In this document: in pieces, positions 1-6,511 of the stretch
Layout of the letters: each line of letters opens with the position of its first letter
How positions within the stretch are numbered: the stretch's first letter is position 1
Source of the DNA: JBCBSS01 sp039819065
GTDB taxonomy: Bacteria > Bacteroidota > Bacteroidia > Cytophagales > Cyclobacteriaceae
NCBI GenBank assembly: GCA_039819065.1
Contig: JBCBSS010000199.1
Span: 1 to 11,214, forward strand
Length of the DNA: 11,214 bases
Direction of reading: 5' to 3'
The notes under the pieces: generated by a model
The model's database searches: none
What the model saw: only the letters and a program-made list of their open reading frames with translations
Told to the model about the DNA's origin: nothing
Position numbers and translations under genes: made by a program

Positions 1-16
1 GCTATTTACATTAGCA

Positions 17-55
17 TAATAAATACTATATTGCCTTTACAATTAGTATTTATTA
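17..55. promoter_or_regulatory. AT-rich inverted repeat upstream of the radical SAM gene
   Basis: Bases 17-28 (TAATAAATACTA) and 44-55 (TAGTATTTATTA) are perfect 12-base reverse complements. A further 4-base pairing (30-33 with 40-43) is offset by one bulged base, so almost the whole 39-base stretch is symmetrical. It ends 22 bases before the ATG at 78. Neither strand has a T-run after the stem, which argues against a terminator. A protein-binding operator for the 78-2090 operon is the better reading, but no regulator is identified and AT-rich DNA forms such repeats easily. Confidence 0.4.
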
Positions 56-77
56 AGAAAATTAGTAAATCGACTTC

Positions 78-1310
78 ATGAAAGTCACTTTGAAAGAAAA
101 GTTGGGTATCCTGGCGGATGCAGCCAAATATGATGTTTCCTGCGCTTCTAGTGGCAGTACAAGAAAAAATACCAACAACGGATTTGGCAATGCCTCTTCC
201 ATGGGGATATGTCATAGCTATGCTGAGGATGGTCGTTGTATATCTTTATTAAAGCTATTGCTTACCAATCACTGTATCTATGACTGTGCTTACTGTGTAA
301 GCAGAAGCAGCAATGATGTAAAGAGAGTGGCATTCACTGTGCAAGAAGTGATAGACCTCACTATCAATTTTTACAGGAGAAATTATATCGAAGGCCTGTT
401 TTTGAGCTCAGGTATTTTCAAGAACGCTGATTACACCAATGAACGCCTGATTCGGATAGCCAAACGGCTGCGCACAGAATACCGCTTCAACGGCTACATC
501 CACCTTAAGATCATTCCCGGAGCCAGTGCGGAAGTAATCAATGAAGCCGGTCTTTATGCTGATCGCTTGAGTGTAAACCTTGAAATTCCGTCTGAAAAAA
601 GCCTGCGCAAAATAGCGCCGGAGAAAAACCATACCAGCGTTTATAAGCCCATGAATTGGCTGAAGGAACGTATTGTGGAGAACAAGGAAGACCGAAGGAA
701 GTATAAAAAAACACCATTGTTTGTACCTGCAGGGCAAAGCACTCAGTTAGTCATTGGTGCTTCACCGGAGTCAGATTTTCAAATTCTGAAACTGGCATCG
801 AACCTATACCAAGAGCAACAACTCAGGAGAGTGTATTATTCTGGCTATGTACCAGTCAGCAGTGATAATCGCTTACCGGTTGTGAAAACCACACCACTAA
901 GAAGAGAAAACAGGCTTTATCAATCGGATTGGCTCATGCGGTTCTATGGATTTTCAATGGATGAAATTCTGAATGAAGACCACCCGAACCTTGATCTGGA
1001 TATAGACCCTAAACTGGGTTATGCTTTGCGCAATATGGACCTTTTTCCTGTCGACATTAACAGGGCACCCTATGAAATGATCTTGCGTATTCCCGGGATT
1101 GGTGTCAAAACGGCCGGAATGATTGTGAAGTCTCGGAAATATGGGAAAGTAAAGTTTGAAGACCTTAAGAAAATGGGTGCGGCTATGAATAGGGCGAAAT
1201 ACTTCATTGCCGGAGACAATCGCACCATCACCAAATTGATAGGCCAGCCTCAGGTGATAAAAAGTAACATCCTTTTAGAAGGTAAGAAAGCGCAACTGAA
1301 GCTATTCTAA
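78..1310 (+). CDS. Putative DNA modification/repair radical SAM protein (TIGR03916-type)
   Basis: This 410-residue cytoplasmic protein carries the radical SAM iron-sulfur motif C66-x3-C70-x2-C73 (HCIYDCAYC), which in this superfamily binds a [4Fe-4S] cluster that cleaves S-adenosylmethionine to start radical chemistry. Residues about 80-175 continue the radical SAM barrel (LFLSSGIF, IHLKIIPGAS, LSVNLEIP). The C-terminus has a helix-hairpin-helix at about 328-365 (LRIPGIGVKTAGMIV at 336-350), a non-sequence-specific DNA-binding motif. That combination, and the DUF4130 gene 12 bases downstream, matches the family named putative DNA modification/repair radical SAM protein. The reaction is not known to me; DNA repair or modification is inferred from the HhH domain and from relatives that occur with uracil-DNA glycosylase domains. 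The ATG at 78 fits the family N-terminus (KEKLGILADAAKYDVSCASSG). Family assignment is secure, function is not. Confidence 0.92.
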   Translation: MKVTLKEKLGILADAAKYDVSCASSGSTRKNTNNGFGNASSMGICHSYAEDGRCISLLKLLLTNHCIYDCAYCVSRSSNDVKRVAFTVQEVIDLTINFYRRNYIEGLFLSSGIFKNADYTNERLIRIAKRLRTEYRFNGYIHLKIIPGASAEVINEAGLYADRLSVNLEIPSEKSLRKIAPEKNHTSVYKPMNWLKERIVENKEDRRKYKKTPLFVPAGQSTQLVIGASPESDFQILKLASNLYQEQQLRRVYYSGYVPVSSDNRLPVVKTTPLRRENRLYQSDWLMRFYGFSMDEILNEDHPNLDLDIDPKLGYALRNMDLFPVDINRAPYEMILRIPGIGVKTAGMIVKSRKYGKVKFEDLKKMGAAMNRAKYFIAGDNRTITKLIGQPQVIKSNILLEGKKAQLKLF

Positions 1311-1322
1311 AAACCGGGTTCT

Positions 1323-2090
1323 ATGATTTACACTTACGATGGTTCATTCTACGGTTTGTTCACTGCCATTTTCGAAGCCTACGCTACCAAAACCGATCCA
1401 TCACAAATCGTTAAAAAGCAGGCTCTGGTTCCATCTATCTTTGATCCGTCCAAAGATGTTGAAACCGATAGTAATAAGGCTGAAAGGGTACTGAAAGGTT
1501 TAAGGAAGCGGGTATCACCTCAAGCGCTGAGAGGTATTTATAAATCATTTCATTCTGAATTGGCTGATATTGAATTGGTCATATACAATTATGTTAAACT
1601 GGCACTGCAACACACCATAACGATAGAGAAAGATTTCCGCCAGGCTCCAGTGCTCAGGGTAAGTCAGGTAGAGAAAATGGTGAACCGGGAAATCCATAGA
1701 ATGCACGCTTTCGTCAGGTTTCAACAAATGTCGGATGGGCTCTATGCCGCTACGATTAAACCCGATTTTGATGTAATACCATTCATTGGCCCACACTTTC
1801 GTAAGAGATACGCTGATCAGCAGTGGCTGATCTATGATGTCTCAAGAGACTATGGTTTGTACTATGATCTATCCAGCTTGACCACGGTTGAAATAGAAGA
1901 TGCTCGATGGGCTGGAAATGGTAAGATCAGCAAAAGTTTTTTGAGTGACGATGAGAGTCAATTTCAACAGCTTTGGAGACAGTACTTCAGTACTACTGGC
2001 ATTGATGAGCGCAACAATCCAAAACTTCATTTACGTCACGTCCCTAGGCGCTATTGGCAATTCTTACCCGAAAAATACCTGACCGATTGA
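1323..2090 (+). CDS. DUF4130 / TIGR03915 family putative DNA metabolism protein
   Basis: This 255-residue soluble protein opens with YDGSFYGLFTAIFEAY (residues 5-20) and closes with RHVPRRYWQFLPEK, the two most recognisable ends of the TIGR03915/DUF4130 family, called probable DNA metabolism protein and found beside the HhH radical SAM protein. It starts at ATG 1323, 12 bases after the radical SAM stop, so the two are almost certainly co-transcribed. In some bacteria this partner is fused to a uracil-DNA glycosylase-like domain. Here the protein stops right after the DUF4130 ending and no glycosylase is present in the window. No catalytic residues or membrane segments are recognisable. A role with the radical SAM protein in DNA repair or base modification is inferred from constant pairing, not from demonstrated chemistry. 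Confidence 0.9.
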   Translation: MIYTYDGSFYGLFTAIFEAYATKTDPSQIVKKQALVPSIFDPSKDVETDSNKAERVLKGLRKRVSPQALRGIYKSFHSELADIELVIYNYVKLALQHTITIEKDFRQAPVLRVSQVEKMVNREIHRMHAFVRFQQMSDGLYAATIKPDFDVIPFIGPHFRKRYADQQWLIYDVSRDYGLYYDLSSLTTVEIEDARWAGNGKISKSFLSDDESQFQQLWRQYFSTTGIDERNNPKLHLRHVPRRYWQFLPEKYLTD

Positions 2091-2128
2091 GGACAGGCAC
2101 TCAGCGATATTGATTGGTAAAGCGGCTT

Positions 2129-3301
2129 CTAAGCCATAGACGGGTTTGCTACACTACTGACTAGGCATTCGAAAAGCTTGTCCAGGTCTTGCTGATCATT
2201 GAACAAATGTGTGGAAACCCGAATAGCATTGCCTCTCACAGAAACGTAAATATTGTTGTCCTCCAGTGCCTGCTTGACTTGAGCCATATCCGCACCGGCG
2301 GGTAACCTTACGCCAAAAAGATGGGTACTCCTGTACGCTCTATCTTCGACCCAAAAGTCTCTTGCTATTAGTTTTTCACAGAATTCGCTTGTTAGGTTAT
2401 CACTGTAAGCTTGAATATTAGCAGGTCCCCATTCATTCAATTGTTGGAGTGCTCTGATAAACATGGGTAGCAGCACAAAATTGCTATGCTCGCCCACCTC
2501 ATACCTCAACGCGCCTTCAAGGTATTTATCCTGATAGTTGACCAACTCTGCAAACTTGTGGCTGTCGTGTCGGTTGATCCAGTTTTCTTCCAAAGGCTTG
2601 CCCCCGTCGAAATAAGGTCCGAAGTAAGCCGCCCCGATAGAGTAGGGCCCCATCAACCATTTATAGCCCCCACAGACCAAAGCGTCAGGTTGGATGGCTT
2701 CTACATCGAAGGGCAACGCGCCCACAGACTGGGTGCCATCTAAGATCAAAAGCGCACCAACTTCTTTTGTCCTTTGCCTGATATTGATCAAGTCGAACAA
2801 AGTACCGTCAGCCCAATGCACATGACCAATACATACAGCCGCCGTATTTTGATCTATGGCTTCAAGAATAGCATTGTTCCAAGCCTCTCCCCTTCCTTCT
2901 AGTTTGTTTGGCGCAGCGATGGTCTCAACCTCGGCCCCATGCTCATCAGCCGCACTTTTCCATGGGTAGAAATTACTGGGGAATTGCTCTCCGGCTACAA
3001 TTATCTTTTGGCCTTGGGTAAGCTTTAGGTTTTTGGCCACCGAAGACAGCCCATAAGACACTGACGGTATGATAACCACTCTATTATGATCATTTACATT
3101 GATCAAACGGGCAAAAGCATCTCTAAAAACCTCGCCATCTTTAAAGAAATCATCGGCACCAATCTCATAAGGCAGACGTTTTCTTACCACAGCATTTAGG
3201 CCCGCCTCATCCACAGGTTTCATCTGTGGGCTCATATAGGCACAATTGAGGTAAGTAACATCTTCAGGTAGATAAAACAGGTCTTTTTGACTGGTTAGCA
3301 T
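2129..3301 (-). CDS. Aminotransferase class V-fold PLP-dependent enzyme
   Basis: The 390-residue product has the fold-type I PLP layout of class V aminotransferases (cysteine desulfurase, isopenicillin N epimerase and kynureninase relatives). IPSVSYGLSSVAKNL (about 78-92) is the phosphate-cradling segment; IGHVHWADG (158-166) supplies a histidine that stacks on the cofactor in this class; LILDGTQSVGA (185-195) holds the Asp/Gln that contact the pyridine ring and hydroxyl; GGYKWLMGPYSIG (211-223) contains K214, the expected Schiff-base lysine. The C-terminal domain (about 270-390, STHLFGVRLP, ISVRGNAIRVSTHLFN-like ending) is complete. Substrate cannot be told from sequence. No cysteine-desulfurase active-site Cys loop is evident, so an IscS/SufS role is not favoured. 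Its stop lies 38 bases from the convergent DUF4130 gene and I see no convincing terminator in that gap. Confidence 0.9.
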   Translation of the reverse strand: MLTSQKDLFYLPEDVTYLNCAYMSPQMKPVDEAGLNAVVRKRLPYEIGADDFFKDGEVFRDAFARLINVNDHNRVVIIPSVSYGLSSVAKNLKLTQGQKIIVAGEQFPSNFYPWKSAADEHGAEVETIAAPNKLEGRGEAWNNAILEAIDQNTAAVCIGHVHWADGTLFDLINIRQRTKEVGALLILDGTQSVGALPFDVEAIQPDALVCGGYKWLMGPYSIGAAYFGPYFDGGKPLEENWINRHDSHKFAELVNYQDKYLEGALRYEVGEHSNFVLLPMFIRALQQLNEWGPANIQAYSDNLTSEFCEKLIARDFWVEDRAYRSTHLFGVRLPAGADMAQVKQALEDNNIYVSVRGNAIRVSTHLFNDQQDLDKLFECLVSSVANPSMA

Positions 3302-3368
3302 GGTGGATCTGTGTTAGAAATATACTTCGATTATCTAACTGTGAATATACGATAGTTAGTGGTAAAGA

Positions 3369-4487
3369 TTAGGCCGATTTGGCAGGTGCCGCATCTTCAT
3401 TGGCCTCACAAGCATCTTTCAGTTGTTGAAGCAAACCATCCACCTGCTTGGAAATTTTCTTCCTCATGATTGGGGCCATAATCCATCCGATGAACGGCTT
3501 GGGGTGATAGTGGAACTCGAATTTGATTTTGGTGTGGTGCTCATCAATTCTATCCATGATGTAGTAGTTATTGGCCTCTACCATAAATGGAAAATTCAGC
3601 ACGCGCTCTCCGAAGACTACCTGATCCTCTCCAAGACTTGGGTCTGTTACTGTTTCGAAATCCAAAAACTTACCTGTCCCGTGAAACACACACTTGTGCC
3701 GAGTCCCTACCCTATTGACCCTGTCCTTATCAAAGACCAATTCGTCCACACCGGCATTCCACCTAAGCCTCATTTCAAGGTTAGTCACAATATCATACAC
3801 CTTGTCGAAGGGGCTTTCAATAATTAACTCCTTCTCGATAGGCTTGGCCATCTTTTTGGGTGAAACTACAGGTTCTGGGGTGGACACGAATTGGTGAAGC
3901 GGACTCAGGTCTGAATATTGGAAATTGACTTCGCCGATTTTGTCATAGGAATCTTTGCCCGCCTCCAGCTTCACCCATGCGGGTTGATCTGATGTATTAC
4001 AATCCAGGCTATCCAGACATGCTTCAGTCAACAATAAGTACTCATCAATAGGCACACTATTCTTAAGTAATTTATGGACAAGGATCATTCCAGCGCCATA
4101 AGGCTTACGCTGCTTCTTGACTTGAGTAAAACCAATCTTTCCGGCGTGTGCTATGATCTTTAATGAAAGGTTATTAGCAGTGCTACAGGCTCCGCAATGG
4201 CATATACGTTGGTTTTCATATCGTCTGAGGTGATTGTGGAAGTTTAGAAACATCAACTCAGCTTGAGCGATGATATCCTTTAGCGGCGGTATCTCACCCT
4301 CTTTATAGAACAAAACAGCATCCCCTTCTATTTCAGATACCTTTAATCCCAACGTATTCGAGTCAATGATCAACTCTAATAACTCCGAAATGATATGTTG
4401 TCCGTGCTCAATCTCCGTCTGATTGACAAAGTCCGTGAAGCCTGTAATGTCAGGAATGAAAAGCAGGGATTGTTTTGACTCACTCAA
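3369..4487 (-). CDS. DUF2652 domain protein with C-terminal SRPBCC domain
   Basis: This 372-residue soluble protein has two domains. Residues about 6-195 match DUF2652, which resembles a class III nucleotidyl cyclase: LLFIPDITGFTDFVN (8-22) has an Asp where cyclases bind metal, and SEIEGDAVLFY (51-61) has the second acidic turn. A CxCxxC cluster (C96, C98, C101) sits mid-domain. Residues about 213-360 are an SRPBCC/polyketide cyclase-like fold (EKELIIESPFDKVYDIVTNLEMRLRWNAGV, KIKFEFHYHP), which usually encloses a hydrophobic ligand. The start is TTG at 4487: the only upstream in-frame codons before TAG at 4508-4506 contain no ATG, and the domain begins at residue 8. A ligand-sensing cyclase-like protein is inference; catalytic activity is doubtful because full substrate-specifying residues are not recognisable. 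Confidence 0.85.
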   Translation of the reverse strand: MSESKQSLLFIPDITGFTDFVNQTEIEHGQHIISELLELIIDSNTLGLKVSEIEGDAVLFYKEGEIPPLKDIIAQAELMFLNFHNHLRRYENQRICHCGACSTANNLSLKIIAHAGKIGFTQVKKQRKPYGAGMILVHKLLKNSVPIDEYLLLTEACLDSLDCNTSDQPAWVKLEAGKDSYDKIGEVNFQYSDLSPLHQFVSTPEPVVSPKKMAKPIEKELIIESPFDKVYDIVTNLEMRLRWNAGVDELVFDKDRVNRVGTRHKCVFHGTGKFLDFETVTDPSLGEDQVVFGERVLNFPFMVEANNYYIMDRIDEHHTKIKFEFHYHPKPFIGWIMAPIMRKKISKQVDGLLQQLKDACEANEDAAPAKSA

Positions 4488-4522
4488 AAGATAAATGCAG
4501 TCTTTCTAAAGTTCTCTACGAT

Positions 4523-5455
4523 TTAAAAATTAGGAAGATTTAGTGAATCTCTTAAAGACTTGTGTTCGTTGCCATTCTTAGACCAATAATCAGTGTACAA
4601 CGTCTCATCCAAAACCGCAGTAGTAGTTAGCGTTTTGCCCCAAGGGCTTTTGGCTGTTTCTTCCCACTGACGGATTTTATGAGGAAATGCCTTGTCAAAC
4701 CAAATATTCAAGACCCTTTCCTTCCCTACAAAATCAACCGAATATTTAAATTGATCCCCATCTTCGGTCAGGGCGGCTTTGGTATCAACGGGTTTAAATT
4801 CTTTATGCAGTAACCTTGAATAGAAAAGTCCCGGTAGCATTTTTACTTTGCCGGTTGGTAATGTTTTATAGTCCAACCTAATTCTAGTCCATATCTCATC
4901 TTCAAGGAATGCTTCTTTCACTTTCAACGCTACGTCTCCCTCCTGTTCGAAATAAGAATAGCTGGAAAGGTCATACTGGTCGTTCCCAAGGTTCATCTGG
5001 GCAAATACATGACCACACCATTCTTGTGAAGACATGGTTAACTTCAAAGGATCGGGATGGTGATAACTATCTACGGGTGTGAAAGTAGAGAGCATCATAG
5101 AATAGGGATATATGCCTGTATTGAACTTCTTGGTAAAATTCAATTTCATAGCGCTTACTTTGTCATCAGGAGTCCGCTGAGGATAATCAAGCTTTACTTG
5201 CTTGCTTTTGGAAAAATCTTCTGTAACGAAGATCAGTACCGCTTTACCTTCGTGTATTTGACCGTATCTGGATTGCTTTAAGTTGTAAGCAGCTATTTCG
5301 GCTTTACCTTGATACCAATAGGCGTTAAAATCACTTTCTGTGACACTGCTTTCTACAACAACTTCCGTTTCAGTGTTAGAAGCAGCACTTTGCTGGCAAC
5401 CGGTATTGTAAATGAGTATGGATAAAAAAGTCAGTAAGGAGGTGAATACTTTCAT
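4523..5455 (-). CDS. Predicted lipoprotein of the Bacteroidota 'Maf-labelled' family
   Basis: The 310-residue product begins with a short charged start, a hydrophobic stretch (residues 6-16) and NTGC with C20 as the likely lipidated cysteine, so a signal peptidase II lipoprotein is predicted, although Asn at -3 is not classical. The mature part (AYWYQGKAEIAAYNLKQSR..., KLNFTKKFNTGIYPYSMM, QEWCGHVFAQMN) matches a family common in Bacteroidota and, as I recall, often labelled septum formation inhibitor Maf in databases. I see no Maf nucleotide-pyrophosphatase motif, and a secreted lipoprotein cannot be that cytoplasmic enzyme, so the label should not be carried over. Function is unknown. It probably has its own transcription unit: a strong terminator ends about 26 bases before its ATG, and its long leader contains alternative hairpins. 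Confidence 0.8.
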   Translation of the reverse strand: MKVFTSLLTFLSILIYNTGCQQSAASNTETEVVVESSVTESDFNAYWYQGKAEIAAYNLKQSRYGQIHEGKAVLIFVTEDFSKSKQVKLDYPQRTPDDKVSAMKLNFTKKFNTGIYPYSMMLSTFTPVDSYHHPDPLKLTMSSQEWCGHVFAQMNLGNDQYDLSSYSYFEQEGDVALKVKEAFLEDEIWTRIRLDYKTLPTGKVKMLPGLFYSRLLHKEFKPVDTKAALTEDGDQFKYSVDFVGKERVLNIWFDKAFPHKIRQWEETAKSPWGKTLTTTAVLDETLYTDYWSKNGNEHKSLRDSLNLPNF

Positions 5456-5481
5456 GGGGTTTGGTTTTAAAAGTTCACCAT

Positions 5482-5526
5482 AAAAACAAAAAGCGATCCT
5501 TTATAATTCGGAACAAGGATCGCTTT
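5482..5526 (-). terminator. Intrinsic terminator in the leader of the lipoprotein gene
   Basis: Bases 5490-5501 (AAAGCGATCCTT) and 5515-5526 (AAGGATCGCTTT) form a perfect 12-base-pair stem around a 13-base loop. Read on the minus strand, the stem is followed by TTGTTTTTA, a good U-tract. It could end transcripts from the GNAT operon, but it lies just 26 bases upstream of the lipoprotein ATG with no recognisable promoter in between, so it can equally act on the lipoprotein mRNA as an attenuator. Confidence 0.8.
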
Positions 5527-5598
5527 AGGGGGTCTGGAATAATTGTTAGGCGATAACTAAGGTAGTACATGCCCCTAAAGCCGATTGTCATCTGGCTT
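5490..5598 (-). promoter_or_regulatory. Candidate transcription attenuator: three mutually exclusive pairings
   Basis: In minus-strand order there are four segments. Segment 1 (5598-5594, AAGCC) can pair with the start of segment 2 (5582-5578, GGCTT). Segment 2 (5581-5572, GCTTTAGGGG) is perfectly complementary over 10 bases to segment 3 (5531-5522, CCCCTAAAGC). Segment 3 shares its AAAGC with the first arm of the terminator (5526-5515), which pairs with segment 4 (5501-5490). Thus 2:3 and 3:4 cannot both form fully, nor can 1:2 and 2:3, the pattern of a leader attenuator. The complementarity is seen directly; regulation is inferred. The 1:2 pairing has only 5 base pairs and is the weakest part. 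Confidence 0.45.
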
Positions 5599-5670
5599 AC
5601 GGTTGAAAAAATCTTTTTGCAATTTTTTATTGATTCTATAAATAGAGACAAACCTCATAGTGAAAATCAT
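5575..5670 (-). CDS. Short leader ORF (27 or 31 codons) before the lipoprotein gene
   Basis: An ATG at 5670, with a second in-frame ATG at 5658, opens a frame of 31 (or 27) codons ending at TAG 5577-5575. The predicted peptide is basic and hydrophilic, contains IYRINKKLQKDFF and ends RKPDDNRL. I do not recognise it. Its stop codon falls inside segment 2 of the alternative hairpins (5581-5572), so a ribosome finishing this ORF would cover that segment and block the antiterminator pairing, leaving the terminator free to form. That placement is why I list it. There is no run of one amino-acid codon that names a sensed amino acid, and no Shine-Dalgarno, though neither is needed in this phylum. 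It may be a chance ORF. Confidence 0.35.
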   Translation of the reverse strand: MIFTMRFVSIYRINKKLQKDFFNRKPDDNRL

Positions 5671-5720
5671 CTGATTTTTAGGAGGTTATCCTCATAAATG
5701 TCAAATGGCTAATCACTAAT

Positions 5721-6173
5721 TTATTTCATCCATTCATAGAAAAAATAATGATCTCCGTTCATACCAATTGATTCATATACCTTTTGAGCCTTTACATTAC
5801 TCTTATCAACATAAAGTCTAAGCCCAGCCAGGTCAGGTGAATTCTCTACTATGCCCTTGAGGTGAGCATACATCTTTTTGAACACACCCTTACCTCGAAA
5901 TTCGTTTTTGATAAACACTGACTGAATCCACCAAACCGTACTACAGCGCCAATCACTCCACTCGTAGGTGGTAAGGAGAGAACCTACAATTTCATCTTCT
6001 ACCAGACCGACATAGTAAACACCCTTGTGCTCATCGCTGAATATGGCGTTAACTCCTCTTTCTACCACTGCTGCGTCTAATTCTACGTCTTCTGTCTCAA
6101 GCGCCATTTTCATTTGAAAATCAGCAATGACAGATGCTTCGCTTCGATATGCCTCACGGATTTTTATGGTCAT
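5721..6173 (-). CDS. GNAT family N-acetyltransferase
   Basis: This 150-residue protein has the usual single GNAT domain size. IKIREAY opens strand 1; GVYYVGLVEDEIVGSLLTTYEW (51-72) forms strands 2-3; SVFIKNEFRGKGVFKKMYAHL (85-105) is the acetyl-CoA pyrophosphate-binding strand-loop-helix with R93-G94-K95-G96; NVKAQKVYESIGM (126-138) is the conserved segment with the Asn and Tyr seen in active GNATs. The RGKGVFKxxY variant, with Phe where the consensus has Gly/Ala, is typical of a recognised small subgroup whose substrates are mostly unknown. It probably acetylates an amine of a small molecule or protein with acetyl-CoA in the cytoplasm. It is the last gene of the three-gene minus-strand unit, 11 bases after the DUF2752 stop. 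Confidence 0.92.
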   Translation of the reverse strand: MTIKIREAYRSEASVIADFQMKMALETEDVELDAAVVERGVNAIFSDEHKGVYYVGLVEDEIVGSLLTTYEWSDWRCSTVWWIQSVFIKNEFRGKGVFKKMYAHLKGIVENSPDLAGLRLYVDKSNVKAQKVYESIGMNGDHYFFYEWMK

Positions 6174-6184
6174 ACGAGTGAGCT

Positions 6185-6499
6185 TTAATGGACATGACCG
6201 CCCATTACGGTCATCTTATAAGTATAGTGAATCAATACTACAGATATAGAGAACATATAAGCATATTTGACCAAACGTGCGCCGTTTTTTAGCTTCATTT
6301 TAAGGTGAATGATCAAAACAACAATGGTCACCATGATTGGAATTAGAGCCGGATACAAATGAAAACTCTCAGCAAAATCTCCTTTTAGCAAGGCAATAAA
6401 TGATCGTTGCATACCACACCCAGGACAATCTATGCCCAAGGCATTTTTATAAGGGCAAGACAACATGTGTTGTTCCAACCAGCTGACCACTGCACTCAT
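6185..6499 (-). CDS. DUF2752 domain membrane protein
   Basis: The 104-residue product carries the DUF2752 signature: CPYKNALGIDCPGCGMQRS (15-33), with C15, C25 and C28, followed by an amphipathic stretch and two predicted membrane helices (about 50-66 and 76-95). The family is widespread, short, and of unknown function; the conserved cysteines before the first helix suggest metal binding or a redox role, which is inference. The C-terminus is His-rich (GGHVH). It lies between the CCC-motif membrane protein (12-base gap upstream) and the acetyltransferase (11-base gap downstream). The CCC-motif and DUF2752 genes are neighbours in many Bacteroidota, suggesting they work at the membrane together. 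Confidence 0.9.
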   Translation of the reverse strand: MSAVVSWLEQHMLSCPYKNALGIDCPGCGMQRSFIALLKGDFAESFHLYPALIPIMVTIVVLIIHLKMKLKNGARLVKYAYMFSISVVLIHYTYKMTVMGGHVH

Positions 6500-6511
6500 T
6501 GAATACTTTTT

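Noticed and set aside
408..737. 109-codon minus-strand ORF inside the radical SAM gene
   Set aside because: It lies wholly antisense to a well-supported gene, has no recognisable domain, and is explained by the coding bias of the real frame.
2124..2135. GGCTT-CT-AAGCC palindrome between convergent genes as a terminator
   Set aside because: The two-base loop is too small for a stable hairpin, there is no T-run on either strand, and part of it is inside the aminotransferase coding end.
3335..3359. CTAACT/AGTTAG inverted repeat upstream of the aminotransferase gene
   Set aside because: Only six perfect base pairs with a 13-base spacer and no T-run. The nearby TATATTTC on the minus strand misses the -7 consensus by one base and has no clear -33 partner.
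3423..3897. Plus-strand ORFs of 134 and 67 codons
   Set aside because: Antisense shadows of the DUF2652-SRPBCC gene, with no family resemblance.
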